The notes under the pieces: generated by a model
What the model was told of the DNA's origin: nothing
The model's input: only the letters and a program-made list of their open reading frames with translations
Databases searched by the model: none
NCBI GenBank assembly: GCA_000383735.1
Contig: KB912147.1
Coordinates: 6,615-19,508 of the forward strand
Direction: 5' to 3'
Source of the DNA: Verrucomicrobia bacterium SCGC AAA164-M04
GTDB lineage: Bacteria > Verrucomicrobiota > Verrucomicrobiae > Verrucomicrobiales > Akkermansiaceae
DNA length: 12,894 bases
Shown here: positions 6,430 through 12,894 of the stretch, piece by piece
How positions within the stretch are numbered: position 1 is the stretch's first letter
How the letters are laid out: every line of letters starts with the position of its first letter
Made by a program: the position numbers and the translations under genes

Positions 6430-7917
6430 TTATTTGGAAGCTTGTTCGGTTTCTGAACTGGCAGCTTCGGGTTCATGAAGGAACTGGAGAAGTGAGTTTG
6501 GGTAAAGTCCGACGATAAGGAGTGAGATGGCAAGGATCCCTGCCGGGATTTGGCAAAAGGGCCCAAAGTCCTTAACGTTTTCAGAACTGGTGTGGCTAAC
6601 CGGTGGTCCTTGGAAGGTCTGGCGATAAGCTCTCAGCATGTAAACGGCACTTATAACAACACCCCAGAGAGCTAGAATAGTCGCGGTTTGGACATAGCCT
6701 AGACACTCGCCATCGTAGTTGTTGAATCCCGAAAGGAACACGAGGACTTCGCCGGAAAAGTTTGCCAAACCTGGAAGTCCAATTGATGCCATTCCGGCAA
6801 GACCGAAAAGAAAAGCGAGGCGTGGTGCGGCTCTAGCGAGACCTCCCAGTTCAGCGAGTTCAACCGTCCCAGTCTTCCTGCGAATCGTGTCGGTGAGCAT
6901 GAAGAGGAGTGCGATGCTGATCCCGTGAGCGAACATCAAAACCACTGCGGCAGGCTTGGCGAGCGGATTGGCTTCAAAGCTTCCGGCTTCAATCAAAGCC
7001 GCGAAAGCTAAGAAAATATACCCCATGTGCATCACCGAGGAATTTCCAAGGATCATATCAAGACGCTTTTGGTTGATTGTCACGAATCCCACCCAAAGAA
7101 TATTACAGAGAAGAAGAACGATGAGACAAACGAGCCAATCTTGCATTCCAGTCGAAACTATCGGGTAGAGTCTGATTAAACCATAGAGGCCGAATTTTTT
7201 GAGAACGCCGGCGTGGAGCATCGCAACTGGAGCTGGTGCTGAGGCATATGCGGGAGCTGCCCAAGAATGAAAGGGAAAGAGAGAGATCAGAACTCCAAAG
7301 CCTACGATTAGAAGGGCCGCGATCCCTGATTGGGCATCCGGTGAGATTGAGGAGGCGAGAAGATCGTCGAAAAGCCAGGTGTCTGAACCACTCGCTGAAA
7401 CAAGCCAAATTAGGCCTGCTAAGAGAATGATAGAACCCAAAGCGAGATAGATCGTGATCTTCCAGGCCGCATTTTTTCGGTCGCCAGAGCCTAGGATTCC
7501 TATCATCAAAAATGTTGGGATAAGAGCTAGCTCGTGAAAGGCGTAGAAGAAAAATAGGTCAGTGGATAGAAATGCGCCCAATCCACCTGCTCCGATGAAA
7601 AGAATCGATGAGAACCATAGTTTCTCGCGTCCCTCAGGGCACTTGCCAGACATGACTGCTGTGAAAAGAACCAGCACGCTCAGGATAACCATTACTAGGC
7701 TCATTCCATCGTAGAAGCCAAGAGAGAGATGGATGTTTGGTTTCGAGAGAACCTCCCAAGAGAGATCCCAGATTGAGGCCTTCCAGCAAAAAACGGTGCC
7801 AAGTCCAAGCACGAGGTTGGCAGTGGCAGCGATCGTTGCAATCGACTTCGCTTTACCGAGCCCTGATAGAATAGCGAAGGCAGCGAGGAGTGGGATGAGG
7901 ATGAGGATGATGCTCAT
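6430..7917 (-). CDS. nuoM: NADH-quinone oxidoreductase subunit M (NuoM), with altered TM7 motif
   Basis: The 495-residue antiporter-like complex I subunit starts at the ATG at 7915-7917. That start overlaps the nuoL stop by ATGA and leads straight into TM1 (MSIILILIPLLAAF). The same frame is open further upstream to a TTG at 8064, but those residues are nuoL sequence read in the wrong frame. The TM5 glutamate is E129 (AFHELALIP) and the TM8 lysine is K241 (GVLKKFGLYG). The broken TM12 region with its lumenal histidine (FAHGIS, 329-334) is present. At the TM7 site where E. coli NuoM has K234 in a VKMPMVPLHGWLPDAH context, this protein reads VLISLFPFHSWAAPAY, so leucine (L210) stands in place of the lysine and the PDAH motif is lost. 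It is followed by nuoN after 20 bases. Confidence 0.93.
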   Translation of the reverse strand: MSIILILIPLLAAFAILSGLGKAKSIATIAATANLVLGLGTVFCWKASIWDLSWEVLSKPNIHLSLGFYDGMSLVMVILSVLVLFTAVMSGKCPEGREKLWFSSILFIGAGGLGAFLSTDLFFFYAFHELALIPTFLMIGILGSGDRKNAAWKITIYLALGSIILLAGLIWLVSASGSDTWLFDDLLASSISPDAQSGIAALLIVGFGVLISLFPFHSWAAPAYASAPAPVAMLHAGVLKKFGLYGLIRLYPIVSTGMQDWLVCLIVLLLCNILWVGFVTINQKRLDMILGNSSVMHMGYIFLAFAALIEAGSFEANPLAKPAAVVLMFAHGISIALLFMLTDTIRRKTGTVELAELGGLARAAPRLAFLFGLAGMASIGLPGLANFSGEVLVFLSGFNNYDGECLGYVQTATILALWGVVISAVYMLRAYRQTFQGPPVSHTSSENVKDFGPFCQIPAGILAISLLIVGLYPNSLLQFLHEPEAASSETEQASK

Positions 7918-8042
7918 GAAACAAAGACCGTAAGATAAATGACTAAAAGAACGCCAATACCGAAGAGGACGGCGTAGCCCTGAAGGTTGCCGGACTGAAG
8001 TCGTCCGAAGATGCGACCAAAGCCACCAGACAACACCATCAA
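7914..8042 (-). pseudogene. nuoL: nuoL 3' remnant (last about 43 codons), 5' part missing at a junction
   Basis: Read on the - strand, the frame ending in TGA at 7914-7916 encodes VLSGGFGRIFGRLQSG followed by NLQGYAVLFGIG and a final hydrophobic segment (VLLVIYLTVFVS). This is the characteristic NuoL C-terminus: a helix with LQxGNLQGYA, then the last transmembrane helix. Its stop overlaps the nuoM start (ATGA), exactly as expected in a nuoLMN operon. Upstream the frame meets a stop at 8061-8063 and recognisable NuoL similarity ends near 8040. Everything beyond is a DUF1592-family gene on the other strand. About 600 residues of NuoL are therefore absent. The remnant is too short to have been a listed ORF. 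Whether it is a true pseudogene or half of a chimeric join cannot be decided from the sequence alone. Confidence 0.85.
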
Positions 8043-9459
8043 TACGATGAGGGGGTATCTTCAAAAACTAGGGCAACCCGGCCAAGTAAGAGAGCCACGC
8101 GCAGCTATTTGGATTGATTGGCTAGAAATCGAGGGTCCTTTTTATCCGGAAAGTCGCCCAAGGTTCGAGGAGTTATTGTATCCAGAAAGACCAACCGGAA
8201 GAAACAGCCCGTATTTCAACGTAGACGCCAAAGCACGAGAATTCCTTCAAGAATTCGCCACTTTGGCTTTTCGCCGCAAGAAACCAGAACCTTACTACCT
8301 CGACGCCCTATATAAAACCTTCCTGGAGCTTCGTCAGTCTGGAAAAAACTATCGCCAGTCGATGAGCGAGGTGATGGGCATTGTTTTAGCCTCACCAAGC
8401 TTTCTTTTTATTCAAGAAGCGACACCAGAACAAAACAAACCTCACGGACTTCTCACGAATCGTGAACTCGCGATCCGTCTTTCCTACTACCTTTGGGCCT
8501 GTCCTCCCGATGAAGAACTTTACAACGCTGACCTCTCGAATATCAAAGTTTACGAGAAGCAGGTCGACCGCCTTCTAGCAGATCCAAAGTCACAAGGTTT
8601 TCGTGACGGTTTTTCAGGGCAATGGATGGAGCTCGAGCGATTCGATGCGATTACAGTAGATAGGAAAGAACACTTCCACTTCAATCAGGGCGTTCAGCAA
8701 GATGCCAAACAGGAGGTCCGTGAGTTTTTCGGGATTCTCATGAAAGAAAATCTACCAGTAGCGAATCTCATTGATTCCAACTTCTTAGTTGTAAATGACG
8801 CTCTCGCAATTCACTACGACTTACCCACGGATCAGCTCAAAGGCGGCACGTTTCAAAAGATCAAAATCCCAGCAGAATCGCATCGGGGTGGAATCTTCAC
8901 GCAAACCGCTTTTCTTACGACTGGCTCGAATGGCGGACGTTCTTCTCCCGTAATACGGGGCGCCCTCGTGATGGAAAAAGTGCTTCACGATAAGCCCCCA
9001 CCCCCACCGCCTAATGTTCCCGAACTCGATGAGGCTTCAAATAAATTGATGACAAACCGCGCGATGGTTTTGCTACACCAAAAGCGCGCCACCTGTGCCG
9101 TGTGCCATGTAAAAATGGACGCTATCGGCTTTGGTCTCGAAAATTTCGATACCATCGGACGATGGCGTGACTCCGAAAAGGTTGGACGAAAAAAAGTTCC
9201 TATTCAATCGGAAGGAACCCTTCCGGGTGGTGGTGAATTTCAAAACGTCAGCGAACTAAAGACTCTTCTATTAAAACACGAAGGGGCTCTTGCCAAAGAA
9301 CTCACCAAGTCCATCCTCTCATACGCGCTGGGACGCACTGTCGAATTTTCTGATTCCGATGAGGTCGAGACCATCCTAGCAAATGTTGTAAAAGATAAAT
9401 ACCGCTTCCGCGACATCATCCGTGAAGTCGCCTTGAGTTCGCTTTTCAGAAGGAAGTAA
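8011..9459 (+). CDS. DUF1592/DUF1588/DUF1585 heme-binding family protein, N-terminally truncated
   Basis: The open frame is 482 codons, but the first 12-15 are antisense to nuoL and look non-native (another ATG lies at 8047). Recognisable sequence starts at about residue 15. The segment WIDWLEIEGPFYP (34-46) comes first. Then come DUF1595-like (74-135, FLQEFATLAFRRK), DUF1592-like (146-270, LTNRELAIRLSYYLW), DUF1588-like (290-390, HRGGIFTQTAFLT, then a PPPPPPNVP run) and DUF1585-like (410-480, KSILSYALGRTVEFSD) regions. A heme c site CAVCH (C362, C365, H366) lies before the GFGLENFD motif. Full-length relatives in Planctomycetes and Verrucomicrobia are roughly 800 or more residues, with a signal peptide, an N-terminal cytochrome c domain and DUF1587; all of those are missing here. 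Their function is uncertain, and they are generally viewed as periplasmic proteins linked to polysaccharide use. Without its signal peptide this product is probably non-functional. Confidence 0.85.
   Translation: MRPKPPDNTINTMRGYLQKLGQPGQVREPRAAIWIDWLEIEGPFYPESRPRFEELLYPERPTGRNSPYFNVDAKAREFLQEFATLAFRRKKPEPYYLDALYKTFLELRQSGKNYRQSMSEVMGIVLASPSFLFIQEATPEQNKPHGLLTNRELAIRLSYYLWACPPDEELYNADLSNIKVYEKQVDRLLADPKSQGFRDGFSGQWMELERFDAITVDRKEHFHFNQGVQQDAKQEVREFFGILMKENLPVANLIDSNFLVVNDALAIHYDLPTDQLKGGTFQKIKIPAESHRGGIFTQTAFLTTGSNGGRSSPVIRGALVMEKVLHDKPPPPPPNVPELDEASNKLMTNRAMVLLHQKRATCAVCHVKMDAIGFGLENFDTIGRWRDSEKVGRKKVPIQSEGTLPGGGEFQNVSELKTLLLKHEGALAKELTKSILSYALGRTVEFSDSDEVETILANVVKDKYRFRDIIREVALSSLFRRK
8036..8066. 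other. junction: rearrangement breakpoint or assembly join
   Basis: Two genes in opposite orientation lose their 5' parts at this spot: nuoL on the - strand and the DUF1592-type gene on the + strand. No insertion sequence, tRNA, obvious long repeat or target duplication is visible around it. The + strand composition also changes here from G-leaning to C-leaning. The exact base cannot be fixed; NuoL similarity is seen up to about 8040, and DUF1592-family similarity becomes plausible from about 8053. Confidence 0.8.
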
Positions 9460-9499
9460 TCAGCAAAAAATACCGAGAATGCTACCCAGGCATCGACTT

Positions 9500-9532
9500 A
9501 GGTCTTTTGCTCCGATGACAAGGGAGAGACCT
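9500..9532. terminator. possible bidirectional hairpin between convergent genes
   Basis: AGGTCT (9500-9505) pairs with AGACCT (9527-9532), and inside it CTCC (9510-9513) pairs with GGAG (9523-9526), separated by a TTTG bulge and a 9-base loop. It sits in the 72-base gap between the convergent DUF1592-family gene and the metallophosphoesterase gene. It lacks a T-run on either side, so intrinsic termination is plausible from position but not from form. Confidence 0.35.
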
Positions 9533-10337
9533 CATAGTGACCTCTGAAGAATCCACCTTCCCTTCACCCCACCCAAATCAAATTTGTCACCACATAAGAC
9601 GAGCTCTCTCGCCGTCAGCTTCCCATCATTTACGTCGACCGCCCATGGTTTACTTCCTTGCATAAACGCTCCTGTATTAATCATGACTTTCTCTTCCTTT
9701 TGCCAAATTCCTGGCCGATGAAAATGGCCACAAATTAGAACACAAGCACCCTTCCCTGAGTGATTTAAAAAGCGCAAACCTTGCTCTCCCATCCCCTGCC
9801 ATACGCGCAGCATTTCGAATGAGCGATTCAAGGGCCACAAAGCAGTCACCAAAAAATCAAACGGAGAAGGAAGCTTAGGCAAAGAAATAGCTTTTAAGGT
9901 CAAAGCAATCTCCCGGGCACGCTCAGAACAAGCCTCAGCAGAATGGCTTTGTGGAGCATACTTTTGAATGAGAACATTTATTTCCTCACGATATCTCCCT
10001 ATTTCACGCGACCAAGGGGTTGCGTCGTCATATATCGCATCCCATGAGTCACCAAGACAGCTCCATCAGCCAACCAAGCAACCCCTTTCCCACTATCAGG
10101 GTCATGATTCCCCCGCAGGGTTTCCACCAAAACACCGCGCTTCTTGGCCAACCAGAGCAGCTCCTGAAATAAGGATCTGGCATCCCCAAACCCAACTCCA
10201 ACTTTTTGCTGCTGCCAAACATCTCCGGCAAGAACGAGATGATCAACCCCATCTAAAATAGGATCCAACATTGCTACACTTTGCAAGCGGGAAGCAGTGT
10301 GCCCCAAATGAAGATCGGAGATGATTCGCGTTCTCAC
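9532..10337 (-). pseudogene. metallophosphoesterase (LpxH/calcineurin-like), split by a 2-bp frameshift
   Basis: Two frames together encode one protein of about 267 residues. The first frame (10337 down to a stop at 9999) has SDLHLGH (D8, H10), LAGDVW (D39), RGNHDP (N77, H78) and VTHG (H98). The second frame carries the last metal motif, CGHFHRP, and runs to the TGA at 9532-9534. The second frame stays open upstream of its apparent TTG start (9903), through REIGRYREEINVLIQKYAPQ. Continuity is restored if one AT is removed from ATATAT at 10030-10035, giving HGMRYDDATPWSREIGRY. All five dinuclear-metal motifs are then present, so the ancestor was an intact phosphoesterase. Substrate unknown; an LpxH-like lipid A role is only a guess. 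The GTG start overlaps the upstream methyltransferase stop (GTGA), suggesting cotranscription. The shift may be a real mutation, a phase-variable slip or a sequencing error. Confidence 0.85.
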
Positions 10338-10903
10338 TCCGCCCGTTGCCTCACAGCTTCATATAAACAAACACCTGCTGAAACACTAACATTCAGGCAG
10401 TCCACCGTTCCTTTCATGGGGAAATTCACTAAAAAATCACACTCCTTCTCAGTGAGTTGCCGCATCCCTTCTCCCTCGCGCCCCATCACAATTGCGACTG
10501 CCCCCTTTAAATCCGTCTCATAAAGGGACTGCGTTGCTTGGTCTGACGTTCCAACAAGCCATACTCCCCGCTCTTTCAGCTCTCTCATTGTCCGAGCCAG
10601 ATTCGTAACCTTAACAAAGGGCACACTCTCGGCAGCCCCTACTGCGACACGTCGTACCGTATCAGTCAAACCAACCGCTTTATCTTTTGGGGCTATGACA
10701 GCATCTACGCCAGCCCCATCGGCCGTTCGCAAAATAGCGCCCAAATTATTGGGGTCCTGAACACAATCAAGTATCAGTAAAAGAGGTTGTTCGTTATTAT
10801 CGAGAATTTCGAACAGGTCACCTTCCACCCTCGGTCTCGCTTCCCTTTCACTGCGTGGACGGGAATGACGATTATCTCGCGCTTCCCCTGCTCGTTTTCT
10901 CAT
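10334..10903 (-). CDS. rlmB: RlmB-like 23S rRNA 2'-O-methyltransferase (SPOUT/TrmH family), catalytic domain only
   Basis: The protein is 189 residues. All three SPOUT/TrmH motifs are clear: motif 1 [19 protein letters not shown] (52-70), motif 2 [10 protein letters not shown] (138-147) and motif 3 [17 protein letters not shown] (161-177), which form the knotted SAM site. Segments such as [16 protein letters not shown] (90-105) and YEAVRQR (181-187) closely resemble E. coli RlmB, which methylates the 2'-hydroxyl of G2251 in 23S rRNA. E. coli RlmB (about 243 residues) has an N-terminal L30e-like substrate-binding domain. Here it is replaced by about 30 mostly basic or charged residues. An in-frame stop lies 12 bases upstream of the ATG at 10901-10903, so a longer form is not encoded. 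Target specificity is therefore inferred from the catalytic domain only. The gene is divergent from the sulfatase (72-base spacer) and overlaps the metallophosphoesterase start. Confidence 0.85.
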   Translation of the reverse strand: MRKRAGEARDNRHSRPRSEREARPRVEGDLFEILDNNEQPLLLILDCVQDPNNLGAILRTADGAGVDAVIAPKDKAVGLTDTVRRVAVGAAESVPFVKVTNLARTMRELKERGVWLVGTSDQATQSLYETDLKGAVAIVMGREGEGMRQLTEKECDFLVNFPMKGTVDCLNVSVSAGVCLYEAVRQRAE

Positions 10904-10975
10904 GTCGATGTCTTACGTCCAGCTTCTTGAAATTCAAAGTTCAATTCCCACTCTGATCTGTATAGATTAAATCTC
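10904..10975. promoter_or_regulatory. divergent promoter region between rlmB-like gene and sulfatase
   Basis: This 72-base AT-rich spacer must hold both start signals. On the + strand, TATAGATTAAAT (10961-10972) resembles a -10 element, but it is only 10-15 bases before the sulfatase ATG, which would imply a nearly leaderless mRNA. No well-spaced -35 box accompanies it. Neither gene has a clear Shine-Dalgarno sequence. The promoter reading is weak inference. Confidence 0.3.
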
Positions 10976-12439
10976 ATGAAATTGATTTCATCAATTCTGA
11001 CAGTGGCGATCTTGGTCGCTCAGGCTGACCGTAAGCCAAATATCGTTTTCATACTCGCAGATGATCTCGGCTACGGTGAACTGGGTTGCTACGGCCAAAA
11101 AAAGATCAGAACCCCAAATATCGATCAACTAGCAAGCCAGGGAATAAAATTCACTCACCACTATACCGGAGCGCCCGTGTGTGCACCTGCTCGGTGCGTT
11201 TTATTGACTGGGCTCCATTTAGGACATGCCGAAATTCGCAACAATGGCGATTCAAAAAACGGTCGGGAATTCCCGGGCCAGTGGCCTATTACCGGCGGAG
11301 CCATTACAATTGCTGAAACGCTTAAGGAAGGCGGCTACGTTAGTGGAGGTTTTGGAAAATGGGGATTAGGGCCAACAAGTAGCTCCGGGTCCCCAATCAA
11401 ACAAGGATTCGACCGTTTTTACGGATATAACTGCCAGCGAAATGCACACTCGTTTTTCCCCCCATTTCTCGATGACGACGAAGGAGAGGAAATCATCAAC
11501 AAAAACCCCATCCCAGGACACCTGCGAAGACCAAAGGAAGAAATTAAGGCAGACGACTACCGGGACGAAACCTATGCGCCCGACCGGATTCTAGAAGAGG
11601 CCTTAGAGTTCTTGGATAAAAATAAAGATAACCCTTTCTTTCTCTATCTTCCCTTCGTGGAACCCCACGTCGCGATGCATCCGCCACAAGAATGGATTGA
11701 TCGGTATCCTAAAGAATGGGATCAAGAAAAAGGACCTTACCGCGGACAGAACGGTTATCTCCCCCACCCACGCCCACGCGCTGGATATGCTGCCATGATT
11801 TCAGATCTCGACGAACACGTCGGCACAATACTTCAACGCCTCAAAAAGCATGGTCTCGACGAGCACACTATAGTTGTATTCACCTCTGATAACGGAACAA
11901 CCCACCCTTCCCGTGATCCTAAATTTCATGTGGGTGGGGTGGACGCCCCCTTCTTTAACTCTACCGCTGGGCTTCGGGGATGGAAAGGTTCAGTGAATGA
12001 GGGTGGAATCCGAGTCCCCGCTATCGTCCGTTGGCCAGGGAAAATCGAAGCCGGTTCCACGACCTCTGCCCCTTCCTACTTTCCTGACTGGTTTCCAACT
12101 TTATGCAAGGCTGCCAGAGTCAAGATTCCCAAAAAACTTGATGGATCTGACCTCACCCCAGCTTTAACCAAAAAATCTTTTGAACGAAGCAAACCCATGA
12201 TTTGGGAATTCCACGGTTACGGGGGACAACTCGCTGTTATTGATTTCCCTTGGAAGTCCGTCCGCCAAAAGGCCAAAAGTAAAAAACCCGAGAAATGGCA
12301 ACTCTACAACATCCAAAAAGATCCAGCTGAAGGTAACGATCTAGCGAAACAACATCCCGAAATTGTGAATCGTCTCGAAAGGGCTTTTAAAAAAGACCGT
12401 AGTCCGAACGCCCGCGCAAAGCTGCCACTTTACGATTAG
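10976..12439 (+). CDS. secreted type I (formylglycine) sulfatase, arylsulfatase A-like
   Basis: The protein is 487 residues with a short signal peptide (MKLISSILTVAILVAQA, 1-17), so the enzyme is exported. The sulfatase fold starts at once with NIVFILADDLGYGELGCYG (22-40), where D29 and D30 are calcium ligands. The modification signature is CAPAR followed by CVLLTG: C69 is converted to formylglycine by an FGE-type maturase (family knowledge), and R73 is the partner arginine. Further family residues are GKWGLG (127-132) with K128, EPHVAMHPP (229-237), SDNGTTH (304-310) with D305 and N306, and LRGWKGSVNEGG (333-344) with K337. The C-terminal subdomain has WQLYNIQKDPAEGNDLA (441-457). Such enzymes desulfate polysaccharides or other sulfate esters; the substrate cannot be told from sequence. 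Released sulfate could feed sulfur assimilation. No maturase or second sulfatase gene is in view. Confidence 0.92.
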   Translation: MKLISSILTVAILVAQADRKPNIVFILADDLGYGELGCYGQKKIRTPNIDQLASQGIKFTHHYTGAPVCAPARCVLLTGLHLGHAEIRNNGDSKNGREFPGQWPITGGAITIAETLKEGGYVSGGFGKWGLGPTSSSGSPIKQGFDRFYGYNCQRNAHSFFPPFLDDDEGEEIINKNPIPGHLRRPKEEIKADDYRDETYAPDRILEEALEFLDKNKDNPFFLYLPFVEPHVAMHPPQEWIDRYPKEWDQEKGPYRGQNGYLPHPRPRAGYAAMISDLDEHVGTILQRLKKHGLDEHTIVVFTSDNGTTHPSRDPKFHVGGVDAPFFNSTAGLRGWKGSVNEGGIRVPAIVRWPGKIEAGSTTSAPSYFPDWFPTLCKAARVKIPKKLDGSDLTPALTKKSFERSKPMIWEFHGYGGQLAVIDFPWKSVRQKAKSKKPEKWQLYNIQKDPAEGNDLAKQHPEIVNRLERAFKKDRSPNARAKLPLYD

Positions 12440-12457
12440 AAAATAGGTAAATCCACT

Positions 12458-12640
12458 ATGCTCCAAAGTTTTTCAGATGTTTTACTGGGATCCGTCCCTA
12501 TTGGATACAGAGGCAAAACATCCCTCCCCCTATCGATCAGATCCATTAACCTCACCGAAATGAATCAATTTTTACTCAAGCGCCAAATTGCCGACTCAAT
12601 AGATCCGCAATCCACCCTCATTTCCGGCAGAGATTATTAA
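12458..12640 (+). CDS. doubtful small ORF (60 codons) between sulfatase and rplI
   Basis: An ATG-to-TAA frame of 60 codons lies 18 bases after the sulfatase stop and 79 bases before rplI. It has no signal peptide, membrane segment or motif I recognise, and only AGGT about 10 bases upstream as a possible ribosome binding site. In many bacteria rpsR (ribosomal protein S18) lies just before rplI, but this sequence lacks the S18 core and does not match it convincingly. It may be a small gene of unknown function or non-coding. The remaining bases of the 280-base spacer (12440-12719) show no RNA gene or terminator hairpin. Confidence 0.25.
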   Translation: MLQSFSDVLLGSVPIGYRGKTSLPLSIRSINLTEMNQFLLKRQIADSIDPQSTLISGRDY

Positions 12641-12657
12641 TCTACACTGATAATTCC

Positions 12658-12686
12658 TTGACTGCCTCGCTTCAAATCCCTATTCC
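12658..12686 (+). promoter_or_regulatory. weak candidate promoter for rplI
   Basis: TTGACT (12658-12663) is a good -35-like hexamer. Seventeen bases downstream is TATTCC (12681-12686), which matches the -10 consensus only in its first three positions. It would start transcription about 30 bases before the rplI ATG. Offered only because rplI has a new upstream neighbour here and needs a promoter of its own. Confidence 0.25.
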
Positions 12687-12719
12687 CCGCGCTCCCGACA
12701 CTCCTTTCCCTTTAAATCC

Positions 12720-12894
12720 ATGGCCCAGACTGAAGTAATCCTCCGCGAAAAAATCGACAACCTTGGCGCTGAAGCTGATGTCGTCAAAGTGAAAGCTGGC
12801 TTTGCCCGCAATTTCCTTATCCCCGCAGGCAAGGCCTATGAGGCGACTCAAGGCAATTTACGCCAGATCGAGAATCTTCAGGCTGCTCGTGCCA
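12720..12894 (+). CDS. rplI: 50S ribosomal protein L9, 5' part (runs off window end)
   Basis: From the ATG at 12720 the frame is open to the window edge (58 codons). It encodes the L9 N-terminal domain: VILREKIDNLGAEADVVKVK (residues 6-25), then AGFARNFLIPAGKA (26-39), matching the bL9 signature of a paired beta-sheet followed by GxxRNxLxP. L9 binds 23S rRNA at the base of the L1 stalk. The start fits family alignment, although no Shine-Dalgarno sequence precedes it. It is usually in an rpsF-ssb-rpsR-rplI operon; here a sulfatase gene and a 280-base spacer lie upstream instead. Confidence 0.93.
   Translation, partial: MAQTEVILREKIDNLGAEADVVKVKAGFARNFLIPAGKAYEATQGNLRQIENLQAARA

Noticed and set aside
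7918..8064. N-terminal extension of nuoM to a TTG at 8064 (49 extra residues)
   Set aside because: The extension is the nuoL C-terminus read in the wrong frame. The ATG at 7917 overlaps the nuoL stop and starts directly at TM1, as in other NuoM proteins.
8020..8064. RIDGVV in the nuoM frame as possible further NuoL sequence with a frameshift
   Set aside because: It resembles the VDGxVN motif of NuoL, but the spacing to SGGFGRIFG seems too short and it lies in the other frame. A chance match at the junction is more likely.
12458..12640. The 60-codon ORF as a decayed rpsR (S18)
   Set aside because: Only a loose hydrophobic pattern matches. The S18 core (RxTGxSxKxQRxLxxAIKRAR) is not found in any + frame up to rplI.
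1..12894. CRISPR array, tRNA/rRNA genes, insertion sequences, prophage or defence genes
   Set aside because: No repeated spacer pattern, no tRNA-like cloverleaf noticed, no transposase or integrase motifs, and no known defence protein family in any frame read.

Overview
The window reads as a fragment of a PVC-superphylum bacterium, most likely Verrucomicrobiota. The pointers are a planctomycete/verrucomicrobial-type DUF1595/DUF1592/DUF1588/DUF1585 cytochrome protein, a formylglycine-type sulfatase, and the general style of the Nuo subunits. This placement is inference from gene content, not from a phylogenetic marker. Few genes have a strong Shine-Dalgarno sequence.

Left part (1-about 8040): the 3' end of trhO (a rhodanese-fold tRNA U34 hydroxylase) converges on a gene for a small lipoprotein of unknown function, and the two stop codons share one CTAG. 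A sulfate-assimilation operon follows on the + strand: cysI (sulfite reductase hemoprotein), cysH (thioredoxin-type PAPS reductase) and cysK (cysteine synthase). It has a striking inverted repeat in its leader and a strong hairpin terminator at its end. Together the three genes take PAPS to sulfite, sulfide and cysteine; cysJ and the ATP-sulfurylase/APS-kinase genes are not in the window. Facing them on the - strand is the distal end of a complex I operon, nuoL (last about 43 codons only)-nuoM-nuoN.

Right part (about 8050-12894): a DUF1592-family heme protein without its N-terminal half (+), a metallophosphoesterase gene broken by a 2-base slip in an AT repeat (-), an RlmB-like rRNA 2'-O-methyltransferase reduced to its catalytic domain (-), a secreted sulfatase (+), a 280-base stretch with one doubtful small ORF, and the 5' end of rplI (ribosomal protein L9, +).

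The main oddity is at about 8040-8065. There nuoL (-) and the DUF1592 gene (+) are both cut off at the same point, head to head. The + strand base composition also changes there from G-leaning to C-leaning regardless of gene direction. This marks a rearrangement breakpoint (for example an inversion end) or a chimeric assembly join. Apart from this I see no convincing new multi-gene system; the content is housekeeping sulfur metabolism, respiration and RNA modification plus PVC-type degradative genes.
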